This document shows, in pieces, positions 16,766 to 23,608 of a DNA stretch of 41,606 bases (positions within the stretch are counted from its first letter, which is position 1; every line of letters begins with the position of its first letter). This stretch comes from Alphaproteobacteria bacterium (GTDB taxonomy: Bacteria; Pseudomonadota; Alphaproteobacteria; Caulobacterales; Maricaulaceae), in contig JAAEZM010000014.1 of the NCBI GenBank assembly GCA_018222865.1, positions 28,875-70,480 of the forward strand, in the 5' to 3' direction. A program made the position numbers and the translations under genes. Under the pieces are notes generated by a model. It was not told the DNA's origin. It did no database searches and worked only from the letters and a program-made list of their open reading frames with translations.

Positions 16766-16993
16766 TTGCCCGAATTCAATCCACCCCCGCCTGACGCCGG
16801 CCACCACCATTTCGCAAGCCGTCTGATCGACGTCGACGACCAGCGAAACGATACACAGTCAAAATTCTGGCTTTATTGCATCGCGCATCTGCCGACCGGC
16901 CGAACCCTCTACTCCTGCGAACCCGAGTTTGCAGATGTCGCGGCTGAGGTCATCCGCCACTGTCCGCTTCCTGTATTTGGAGGCGCATCATGA
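16766..16993 (+). CDS. Small hypothetical protein, TTG start, heads the methylase operon
   Basis: 75 aa starting at TTG 16766, with a near-perfect AAGGAGG 6 nt upstream. No family recognised; it contains HHHF early and a Trp/Cys-containing core (SKFWLYCIAHLPTGRTLYSC). Its stop overlaps the ATG of the ParB-methylase by 4 nt, so it looks like the translational leader of that operon. Confidence 0.65.
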   Translation: MPEFNPPPPDAGHHHFASRLIDVDDQRNDTQSKFWLYCIAHLPTGRTLYSCEPEFADVAAEVIRHCPLPVFGGAS

Positions 16994-18300
16994 CCGCTTC
17001 CATAAGGGACCTGCGCGTCGAGACGCTGCCAATCCGCTCGCTCAAGCCATACCCGAACAATCCGAGGACGCACTCCAAGCGCCAGATCGAGCAGGTGGCT
17101 TCCAGCATCCGGACCTTTGGCTGGACGAACCCGATCCTTGTCAGTGATGACCTGGAGATCATCGCCGGTCATGGTCGCCTCGAGGCGGCGAAGTCGTTGG
17201 GCCTTGGCGAAGTGCCGGTGATGCGGCTTTCCGGCATGAGCGAGGCGCAGCAAAGGGCTTACGTCATCGCGGATAATCGCCTGGCTGAAAACGCCGGATG
17301 GGATGACGACCTCCTGAAACTGGAGATCGGGGAGCTCATCGAGATGGACCTCGAATTCGAGATCGAGACAATCGGTTTCGAAACAGGCGAGATCGACGTC
17401 ATCCTGGCGGGCGAGGACGAATGCGCTGACCACGAGGAGGTGCCAGCGCCGGATGAAGGACCTGCAGTCAGCTGGCCTGGAGATGTCTGGATTCTGGGTC
17501 GACACAGACTGGTATGTGGCGACGCCCTTGATGAGGCGACCTATCGGGCCCTGTTGCGCGATGAAGTTGTGGACACCTGTTTTACGGACCCACCCTACAA
17601 TGTACCGATCGCCGGCCATGTCAGCGGTCTCGGCAAGAAAACCCATGACGAGTTTGTCATGGCTTCGGGTGAAATGTCTGACGCGGAGTTCTCGGGCTTC
17701 CTGCAAACCGTCGCAGCGCGGATCTGCAGCGTGCTCAGGCCCGGCGGCATTGCCTTCGCCTGCATGGACTGGCGTCACATCTGTGAGCTGGTCGCCGCGG
17801 GAGAGAAGGAGATCGGCGAGCTTAAGAATATCTGCGTCTGGAACAAGGATGCAGGTGGCATGGGCTCGCTCTACCGGTCGAAACACGAGCTGGTAGCTGT
17901 GTTTGCCCGGCGCGGCGGCAGCCATACCAACAACGTCCAGCTGGGCCGCTTCGGCCGCAATCGCACCAATGTCTGGGACTATCCGGGCGTTATCGGCCGT
18001 CGGGATGAGCTCGCGATGCACCCGACTGTGAAGCCGGCGGCCATGGTTAAGGATGCGATCAAGGATGTGACCCCGATGGACGGTCTGGTGCTGGATCCGT
18101 TTGGCGGATCAGGCTCGACGCTGCTCGCAGCTGAAAGCTGTGGCCGGTCAGCGCGACTGATCGAGCTGGACCCACGCTATTGCGACCTCATCGTGTCGAG
18201 GTTCCAGGCTGCCTCGGGGGAAGAAGCCCGACTGGAAGCGACGGGCGAGCGCTTCTCCCTTGTGCGTGAAATCCGTCTGGAGTGGGAGGGTCAGGCATGA
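16990..18300 (+). CDS. ParB-like nuclease domain fused to a DNA adenine/cytosine-N4 methyltransferase
   Basis: 436 aa with two domains. Residues about 10-95 form a ParB/Srx-like domain (LKPYPNNPRTHSKRQI, GHGRLEAAKSL, VIADNRLAE). Residues about 165-425 form an N6-adenine/N4-cytosine methyltransferase, with catalytic DPPY at 200-203 and the SAM-binding DPFGGSGST at 369-377; DPPY before FxGxG marks the beta class. MHPTVKP lies between them. This architecture is common in phages and mobile elements, where the enzyme may protect DNA or regulate genes. It is coupled to the gene before (4 nt) and to the DUF5681 gene after (4 nt). No cognate restriction enzyme is adjacent. Confidence 0.93.
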   Translation: MTASIRDLRVETLPIRSLKPYPNNPRTHSKRQIEQVASSIRTFGWTNPILVSDDLEIIAGHGRLEAAKSLGLGEVPVMRLSGMSEAQQRAYVIADNRLAENAGWDDDLLKLEIGELIEMDLEFEIETIGFETGEIDVILAGEDECADHEEVPAPDEGPAVSWPGDVWILGRHRLVCGDALDEATYRALLRDEVVDTCFTDPPYNVPIAGHVSGLGKKTHDEFVMASGEMSDAEFSGFLQTVAARICSVLRPGGIAFACMDWRHICELVAAGEKEIGELKNICVWNKDAGGMGSLYRSKHELVAVFARRGGSHTNNVQLGRFGRNRTNVWDYPGVIGRRDELAMHPTVKPAAMVKDAIKDVTPMDGLVLDPFGGSGSTLLAAESCGRSARLIELDPRYCDLIVSRFQAASGEEARLEATGERFSLVREIRLEWEGQA

Positions 18301-18791
18301 GCCAGGATCAACCTGACTACGAGGTAGGGTACGGCAAACCGCCCAAGGCCACCCGGTTCAAGAAAGGCCAGAGCGGCAATCCGCGTGGCCGGCCGAGAAA
18401 ACAGCCAAAGGACGTTGCGGCTCATATGGCGGAGCTGCTTGCTGAAAATCGCACCGTCCGCGTCGACGGGAAGCCCGTCAGAATGAGTGGCGAGGAACTA
18501 ATCGCTCGTCGTCTCATGGAGAAGGCCCTCAAGGGTGACCCAAAGGCCTTCGACAAGGTTCACCAGCTCAAGGCCCAGCACACCGCCGAGGAAGCGCGGC
18601 GCCTTGCCAGGGAGGAAAACCAGGCAAACAAGATCGTTGTCGAGCTGGTTCACGCCGCGATCCCCGAAGAGGAGTGTTACAAGAAACCCGGCGAGCGGAT
18701 CGACTACCACGCGGACGGCACACCGAGCGTGATCGAGCGCTGGGATGGATACCTCCCTGACGACGATACAGGGGCAGACGGCGACAGCTAG
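18297..18791 (+). CDS. DUF5681-domain protein
   Basis: 164 aa. The N-terminal segment YEVGYGKPPKATRFKKGQSG followed by NPRGRPRK is the DUF5681 signature, a basic DNA-binding-like motif. A helical, Lys/Glu-rich middle and an acidic tail (DDDTGADGDS) follow. DUF5681 proteins often sit beside ParB-methylases and terminase genes in phages, so a terminase-small-subunit-like or accessory packaging role is possible but not shown; no terminase large subunit follows here. Confidence 0.85.
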   Translation: MSQDQPDYEVGYGKPPKATRFKKGQSGNPRGRPRKQPKDVAAHMAELLAENRTVRVDGKPVRMSGEELIARRLMEKALKGDPKAFDKVHQLKAQHTAEEARRLAREENQANKIVVELVHAAIPEEECYKKPGERIDYHADGTPSVIERWDGYLPDDDTGADGDS

Positions 18792-18836
18792 ATCGCAGCG
18801 CCGAATGGCCACAGCACAGAACAGTTACACCGCCAC

Positions 18837-18863
18837 GGCCCGCCCTGACCCAAAGGGCGGGCC
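18837..18863 (+). terminator. GC-rich hairpin after the DUF5681 gene
   Basis: Perfect 10-bp arms GGCCCGCCCT and AGGGCGGGCC with a 7-nt loop, 45 nt after the DUF5681 stop and before the DUF3489 gene. There is no T-tract behind it, so it may stop or stabilise the upstream transcript rather than act as a classic terminator. Confidence 0.45.
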
Positions 18864-19000
18864 GGCGTGTATCTGGAGACTGGACTTCCTGCCGGACCCG
18901 AGCATGCATGCTGACCGCGCCCGGACGGCCCTGCTTCAAGGTTCCGGGCCTGTCTCAGTGCAGCCCCTCGCATCCCGCGAAGGCATCGCAGGAGACACAC

Positions 19001-19495
19001 ATGTCCAAGCTTACACCCACCCACATTGCCATCCTGAAGTCCCTCAGCGCACAGCATGGGCCAGTACCCATCGATCAACTATCCGGCCTTCCCACGACTG
19101 GCGGAGAACTGGAGGCCCACCTCGACCACCTCTCCAGCCGCGGTTTCCTTACGCGAACCGGCAAGGCCATCGCACTCACCGAGGTCGGTCAGGCAGCTCT
19201 TGCACAAGCGCCGGCCCGGACGATCGCAAAAGCAAGGCGCAAGTCCGCCTCAGCCCCCGCCCCTGCGGCTGCAGAAGGTCAGCCCGGCAAGCTGACCAAG
19301 AAAGCCCACCTGATCGCGCTCCTGACCGTCGAAACGGGCATCACCATTCCCGATCTGGCGGCCCGGCTGGACTGGCTTCCGCACACCACGCGCGCTGCGA
19401 TGACCGGGCTGAGGAAAAACGGCTACACGATCGACAAGCTGCCCCCGCTCGAAGGCACCCGATCCGCGCGCTACAAGCTCATCGAGGCGGGCTGA
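19001..19495 (+). CDS. DUF3489-domain protein
   Basis: 164 aa from ATG 19001 with GGAG 7 nt upstream. The N-terminal half is winged-helix-like (THIAILKSLSAQHGPVPIDQL, GFLTRTGKAIALTEVGQAAL); an Ala/Pro/Lys linker follows, then the C-terminal DUF3489 domain (TKKAHLIALLTVETGITIPD, LPHTTRAAMTGLRKNGY), also helix-turn-helix-like. DNA binding is likely but untested. First of a coupled trio with DUF2924 and a serine recombinase; the stop overlaps the next start (TGATG). Confidence 0.87.
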   Translation: MSKLTPTHIAILKSLSAQHGPVPIDQLSGLPTTGGELEAHLDHLSSRGFLTRTGKAIALTEVGQAALAQAPARTIAKARRKSASAPAPAAAEGQPGKLTKKAHLIALLTVETGITIPDLAARLDWLPHTTRAAMTGLRKNGYTIDKLPPLEGTRSARYKLIEAG

Positions 19496-19932
19496 TGGCA
19501 CGGCGCAAACGCACGATCGGGATTGATCTTGATAGCCTTGTCGAAAAGCCACGCACCGAACTGGTGGAGATCTGGCAGGCCAGCTTCGCTACAGGAGCCC
19601 CCCGCGGTCTCAGCCAGGCCTTCCTCGCTCGTCTCCTCGCCTATGACCTCCAGGTTCAAGTAAGGGGCGGGCTCGGACCGCGCCTCGAGAAACGGCTGCT
19701 TTCGCTGGCAGGCGGCGAGGCGCCCAAACCCGCTGCCCCGAAACTCAAACCAGGTGCGCAGCTGATGCGCACCTGGAATGGGACCACGCACCGCGTCGAT
19801 GTCGTTGACGAAGGCTATCGATACCGGGAGAAGACCTTCACCTCACTCTCAGCCATCGCCAGGGAGATCACCGGCACCCACTGGTCGGGTCCCCGCTTTT
19901 TCGGCCTTGTCTCGCGAAAGAAAGCGTTGTGA
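19495..19932 (+). CDS. DUF2924-domain protein
   Basis: 145 aa. DUF2924 features: an N-terminal helical region with RTELVEIWQASFAT and LARLLAYDLQVQVRGGL, and a C-terminal part with PGAQLMRTWNGTTHRVDV, GYRYREKTFTSLSAIAREI and TGTHWSGPRFFGL. The second motif resembles a small DNA-binding fold found in recombinase-associated proteins. It overlaps both neighbours by a few bases, so it is produced together with the recombinase. Function unknown; an accessory factor for recombination is inferred from this constant association. Confidence 0.88.
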   Translation: MARRKRTIGIDLDSLVEKPRTELVEIWQASFATGAPRGLSQAFLARLLAYDLQVQVRGGLGPRLEKRLLSLAGGEAPKPAAPKLKPGAQLMRTWNGTTHRVDVVDEGYRYREKTFTSLSAIAREITGTHWSGPRFFGLVSRKKAL

Positions 19933-21653
19933 TGGCCGCTATGCGAGACAGTGCCCGCCGCACCATCCGCTGTGCCATCTACACGCGCAAATCGTCGGAG
20001 GAAGGCCTCGACCAGGAGTTCAACTCCCTGGATGCGCAGTTCGAAGCTTGCGCGGCCTACATCGCCAGCCAGAAGGCAGAAGGCTGGAAGCTGTTGCCCC
20101 AACGATACGATGATGGTGGCATTTCCGGCGGCACCCTGGATCGCCCTGCAATCCAGCGCCTGGTAACCGATGTTGAGGCCGGCAAGGTCGACATGATTGT
20201 TGTATACAAGATCGACCGGCTGACCCGCTCACTGACGGATTTCTCCCGCCTGATCGACAGGCTCGACGCGGTCGACTGCTCCTTTGTCTCGGTAACCCAG
20301 GCGTTCAATACCTCCACTTCGATGGGCCGGCTGACGCTGAACGTCCTGCTCTCGTTTGCCCAGTTCGAGCGCGAGGTCACGTCGGAACGCATCCGCGACA
20401 AGATTGCGGCCTCGAAGAAGAAGGGGATGTGGATGGGCGGGATGGTGCCAACCGGATACGATACCGACCCGAACCCCGGATCCCGCGGCTTGGTCATCAA
20501 TCCGAGTGAAGCAGAAAACGTCCGCGCCCTCTTCGAACTCTATGACAAGCATGAATGTCTCTCGACGGTAGCCGCGAGGGCCAGAGCACAAGGCATCCGT
20601 TCGAAAGACCGTACCTTCGCCTCGGGCAAGACATATGGCGGAGCGGTCCTATCTCATGGCTCGATCCACAACATGCTCACCAATCCGATCTATGTCGGCC
20701 GCATCAGGCACAAGCTGGAGGTCTATGACGGGCTGCATGAAGCCATCATCGATGAGGGCCTGTGGACCCGGGTGCAGGAGAAGCTCCGGGAACATGCTGC
20801 CCGGCCCCGCGTTAGGGATCGGGTCACCAGGGCACTCAAGCAACCCGACCAGAAATCCCCGCTGGCAGGCAAGCTCATGGACGAGACCGGAGACCGGCTC
20901 ACGCCCAGCCACTCGACGCGCAAGACCGAAGGAGGTCACAAGCGCATCCGATATTATGTGTCCCGGCGACTGATGAGGGGGGCGGCGGACGATCCCTCGG
21001 GATGGCGCCTGCCAGCCCTCAAGCTGGAACGGGCCGTTTGCGGAGCAATCATCAACCATCTCGATGAGGCGGGCGAAAAACTGTTCCGTGATCCCGATCC
21101 CGTAGCCGTTTACAAGGCGCAGCACGCTCTCAGTGATCTGAGAACCCGGCTGGAGACACACGACGGGGAAACGCTTCGTGACATTGTCGGTCTGGTTCGA
21201 GTGGCACCAACCCGACTTCGTATCGAGCTCGACCCAGGGCGAATTGCGGACGCGCTGGACCTCTCTCCTGATGGGCTCGCTGACGATCAGCTGGCGATCG
21301 AAACCGGGTTCGAACTGCGCCGTCGCGGTGTGGAGGTCAAAATCGTCACGGGCCAGTTCGAGCGCGCTCCAGACCAGACCCTGATCAACGCGATCGCGAG
21401 GGCTCACCAGTGGCTGGCCGAAGCCCGGCGAGGCGTTTCCCTGGCCGCCATCGGCCGGCGCCATGGATGGACCGACAGTCCGGTCCGGCAGCGCATTCGC
21501 CTGGCATTCCTTTCACCCGACATCACCCGCGCAATCCTCGAAGGGCGCCAGCCACCGGAGCTGACGCTGCAATTTCTCCTCACAAATCCGGTTCCTCTGG
21601 ACTGGGATGCGCAGGCGCAGGCACTGGGTTTTGCCGACCAGAAGTTTCCCTGA
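19932..21653 (+). CDS. Large serine recombinase
   Basis: 573 aa from ATG 19932 (TGATG overlap with DUF2924). The resolvase catalytic domain occupies about residues 10-155: Tyr-Thr-Arg-Lys-Ser with catalytic Ser21, YDDGGISGGTLDRPAIQRL, VYKIDRLTRSLTDF, and SFAQFEREVTSERIRDKI. The Recombinase domain follows (GMWMGGMVPTGYD, HNMLTNPIYVGRI). The usual Cys-rich zinc ribbon is absent: the segment with SPLAGKLMDETGDRLTPS carries no Cys pairs. The C-terminus contains an HTH-like stretch (VSLAAIGRRHGWTDSPVRQRI). It would integrate, excise or invert DNA by strand exchange through a 5'-phosphoserine link. A cluster of ACAGGGAATT repeats follows. Confidence 0.92.
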   Translation: MAAMRDSARRTIRCAIYTRKSSEEGLDQEFNSLDAQFEACAAYIASQKAEGWKLLPQRYDDGGISGGTLDRPAIQRLVTDVEAGKVDMIVVYKIDRLTRSLTDFSRLIDRLDAVDCSFVSVTQAFNTSTSMGRLTLNVLLSFAQFEREVTSERIRDKIAASKKKGMWMGGMVPTGYDTDPNPGSRGLVINPSEAENVRALFELYDKHECLSTVAARARAQGIRSKDRTFASGKTYGGAVLSHGSIHNMLTNPIYVGRIRHKLEVYDGLHEAIIDEGLWTRVQEKLREHAARPRVRDRVTRALKQPDQKSPLAGKLMDETGDRLTPSHSTRKTEGGHKRIRYYVSRRLMRGAADDPSGWRLPALKLERAVCGAIINHLDEAGEKLFRDPDPVAVYKAQHALSDLRTRLETHDGETLRDIVGLVRVAPTRLRIELDPGRIADALDLSPDGLADDQLAIETGFELRRRGVEVKIVTGQFERAPDQTLINAIARAHQWLAEARRGVSLAAIGRRHGWTDSPVRQRIRLAFLSPDITRAILEGRQPPELTLQFLLTNPVPLDWDAQAQALGFADQKFP

Positions 21654-21830
21654 TCGACCAAACAGACTTCCCTGCTTTCGAGCGTAACAGGGAAAGCGAA
21701 TTCCCTGTTATTGGTTACAGGGAATTTTCACACAACCCACTGATAGTACGCGATTAAATACACTCCAAACGCGACATTGAGGCCGTTTTTCGCAAAATTC
21801 CCTGCGGTTTCGGAAGAACAGGGAATTACC
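21640..21830. repeat. Cluster of ACAGGGAATT-type repeats in both orientations
   Basis: Plus-orientation copies: ACAGGGAAA 21687-21695, ACAGGGAATT 21717-21726, ACAGGGAATT 21818-21827. Minus-orientation copies: CTTCCCTGC 21667-21675, AATTCCCTGT 21699-21708, AATTCCCTGC 21796-21805, and a weaker TTTCCCTGA at the recombinase stop. Six or seven copies in 190 nt, starting exactly at the end of the recombinase gene. Candidate recombinase or accessory-protein binding sites. Confidence 0.75.
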
Positions 21831-21988
21831 CTACCCGATCTGCCTGAAACCCGGGACTGAGACTTTCCCCCGGAAATGCCCTTCAGCGCAGGGACGTCAG
21901 GGTCTCCGCCAAGGGAACCCCGTGCGAAGGCACGGAAATGCCGCCGGATTTCCGGGGCTCGGGCACGCATTATGATTTCAGGGAAAAG
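21831..21988. other. Structured intergenic DNA with paired hairpins
   Basis: No gene. CCGTGC-GAAG-GCACGG (21920-21935) and CCGGA-TT-TCCGG (21944-21955) are consecutive perfect hairpins. CGGAAATGCC is repeated directly at 21871-21880 and 21933-21942. Could be a small RNA, an att-region structure or the old tRNA downstream sequence; nothing decides between these. Confidence 0.4.
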
Positions 21989-22009
21989 AGTGGCGGTGAG
22001 GGTGGGATT
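21989..22009. repeat. Left att site (attL) of the tRNA-Ser island
   Basis: 21 bp identical, same orientation, to 35544-35564. It copies the 3' end of tRNA-Ser (encoded CCA, discriminator, acceptor strand and half of the T arm) plus 2 bp beyond, and diverges directly inside the T loop. This is the displaced tRNA 3' end expected at the distal border of an island integrated by a tyrosine recombinase. Confidence 0.92.
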
Positions 22010-22070
22010 TGTAGCCCCGCAACCCACCCCTAATAAAAACAACATTTTACAGAGAAAAAATGCCGCTGCG

Positions 22071-22089
22071 TGTTACACAATGTGTTACA
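22071..22089. promoter_or_regulatory. Candidate integrase arm sites, left end
   Basis: TGTTACACAA (22071-22080) and ATGTGTTACA (22080-22089). The second is identical to 35459-35468 at the other end; the first is the exact reverse complement of 35471-35480. Placement 60-80 nt inside attL fits arm-type integrase or excisionase sites. Confidence 0.6.
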
Positions 22090-22150
22090 TGCAAATCGCT
22101 TGAGCCTCTCTCCGCGAAAGCTTGACAAGGCCACGGCTCTCCGTTCGTCA

Positions 22151-22921
22151 TCAGGCTTTCACGTCACTAGCTTTTTGCTCTTCATAGGCCAGCAGCCCCA
22201 TGTCGAGCAAATCTGCTGCGCCGGAAATCTCACCCTTCCGCACTAGCTCGCTGAACAGCTCCAACTGCTCCGGTGTCGCCTCAAAAGCGAGATAATGTCC
22301 GTCGCCCTCGGGACTTGGTTCACTCAGAATCGAGCTAATTTTATCGGCTTGGGGGCAGCCATTGGCTGCACACGGCGTGATATTCGAGGAAACCGCCGCC
22401 GTGAGACTGAGAATGTGAGCTTCCCCGTCCGTTGTTTTTCGAACCTTATAGTCGTTGTAAGCGCTTGGCTGAATATTGTGATGCGGGTCTAGACCGACGA
22501 TTTGAAAAACGCCGGTTTGGTCAAAGAACCCAAAAAATCGTCCCATAGCCTTGGAGATATGGAACTGGCAGAAAGGAAATTCCTCCTGATTCTGCCGGTA
22601 GTGCTCCGGGACCCAGTCAAAATCATCAGGCTTCACCGGTACATTCTTGCCCGTCCAATCGATCTCGTGGAAGCGGAGCGCTCCGCTCATTGACCGATTT
22701 CTGACCAGCTCATCATAGGTCATACCTGACAGGCTACGCAGACGCTCTAGCAAGGATACGAACCAGCCTGGCTTCTGGTCACCCACCCCGAAGTTTTCTG
22801 ACTGCGCCCAATATCGGAAAGAAAAAACCAGATCTTTGACCCTAGGAATATTTCCTGGGTCAGGCCGAGGAACGCTTTCCGGTACATCACCCGGGTTAAT
22901 TGCGAACTGGTTCGAGGTCAC
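22151..22921 (-). CDS. Partner of the DUF4065 protein, possible toxin
   Basis: 256-aa soluble protein of unknown family. Visible blocks: VKDLVFSFRYWAQSENFGV, PGWFVSLLERLRSLSGMTYD, the central FCQFHISKAMGRFFGFFDQ and FQIVGLDPHHNIQPS, which reads like a beta-strand with conserved Asp/His. It begins inside the end of the DUF4065 gene (4-nt overlap), so both are made together. DUF4065 (Panacea) domains neutralise many unrelated toxins encoded beside them, which makes this gene the candidate toxin. No known toxin fold can be read from the sequence, so this is inference from arrangement. Confidence 0.7.
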   Translation of the reverse strand: MTSNQFAINPGDVPESVPRPDPGNIPRVKDLVFSFRYWAQSENFGVGDQKPGWFVSLLERLRSLSGMTYDELVRNRSMSGALRFHEIDWTGKNVPVKPDDFDWVPEHYRQNQEEFPFCQFHISKAMGRFFGFFDQTGVFQIVGLDPHHNIQPSAYNDYKVRKTTDGEAHILSLTAAVSSNITPCAANGCPQADKISSILSEPSPEGDGHYLAFEATPEQLELFSELVRKGEISGAADLLDMGLLAYEEQKASDVKA

Positions 22922-23394
22922 TGCTTAAGGCGCTGTCCGTAGAAGGTCGCCATAAGCTTTTCATCCAGCTCCACTTCAGACCGCGCCGACGGCGGCAGTC
23001 CATCGCGCGCAGTGATCCAAGGTGCTTCTTGGTGCGTCATTTCTTCGAGCTGGTCACCAGTCAGTGGACCGTAGACCTCTAGAACAGCGTCAATCAACTG
23101 GCGGGACTCATCCGAAACGGACGCCGGATCGAAGTCACTCGGGACATCCGCAGCCGTCACAGCTGAATACATATATTTAGAATCCCGAAAGCGATCAAAA
23201 AGCTCGCGATTTACAGGACCATGGACCCAAGCTTGAAACTTGCCCGCAAACAATGGCCCGCGCCCATACGCAAGGCTCCATGCTTGCACGTAATAAAGCA
23301 ACTTGTGGAGTTTAAGCACATTGAGATAGTCGCCACCCTCAGTAAGTTTGACGATTATGTAATTCTCAATGTCGAACCGGTTTTCCAATATCAA
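22918..23394 (-). CDS. DUF4065 (Panacea/SocA-like) protein, probable antitoxin
   Basis: 158 aa. The DUF4065 signature is clear: VLKLHKLLYYVQAWSLAYG, LFAGKFQAWVHGPVNRELFD, then LTGDQLEEMTHQEAPWITAR and a Lys-x-Met-x2-Phe-Tyr end. In Caulobacter, SocA of this family is a proteolytic adaptor for the toxin SocB; in other bacteria the Panacea domain acts as the antitoxin. It starts at a TTG (23394) with a weak ribosome site and precedes its partner with a 4-nt overlap, the usual antitoxin-first order. Two palindromes upstream (23479-23491, 23511-23524) could serve for autoregulation. Confidence 0.85.
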   Translation of the reverse strand: MILENRFDIENYIIVKLTEGGDYLNVLKLHKLLYYVQAWSLAYGRGPLFAGKFQAWVHGPVNRELFDRFRDSKYMYSAVTAADVPSDFDPASVSDESRQLIDAVLEVYGPLTGDQLEEMTHQEAPWITARDGLPPSARSEVELDEKLMATFYGQRLKQ

Positions 23395-23478
23395 AGCACT
23401 CTATTCTACAGTTAGCTGCCGCTCGTACTACAACAGCAGACTACACGCAACGGATTCCCGCCAAAGGTGCCACCCGTC

Positions 23479-23524
23479 GGTTATGATAACCTTTAAATGA
23501 ATCTGGGGTACGTTGTCGACAACG
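23479..23524. promoter_or_regulatory. Two palindromes upstream of the DUF4065 operon
   Basis: GGTTAT-G-ATAACC (23479-23491) and CGTTGTCGACAACG (23511-23524), both perfect, in the 214-nt gap before the DUF4065 start. They may be operators of the toxin-antitoxin-like pair; no promoter elements clear enough to place were seen. Confidence 0.4.
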
Positions 23525-23608
23525 GCAAGGTCGGCCCCGACAAACCGCCACACCGCTCAGCGGAAGCTCCTATTTGGTTTTCCCAACCGTGCAAGCTAAT
23601 TTGACCAT

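Noticed and set aside
16909-18021. 370-codon open frame antisense to the ParB-methylase
   Set aside because: It mirrors the GC-rich methylase codons, has no recognised domain, and the opposite strand carries DPPY and FxGxG motifs in order.
20649-21464. 271-codon minus-strand frame inside the serine recombinase
   Set aside because: Shadow of the recombinase; no motif or ribosome site.
21640-21830. CRISPR array
   Set aside because: Motifs are only about 10 bp, point both ways and have irregular spacing; no cas genes anywhere in the window.
14213-21988. Intact prophage
   Set aside because: ParB-methylase and DUF5681 hint at phage origin, but there is no terminase large subunit, capsid, tail, lysis or replication gene.
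22021-22150. Small gene between attL and the toxin candidate
   Set aside because: Short frames only, without ribosome sites; the stretch is better explained by integrase arm sites.
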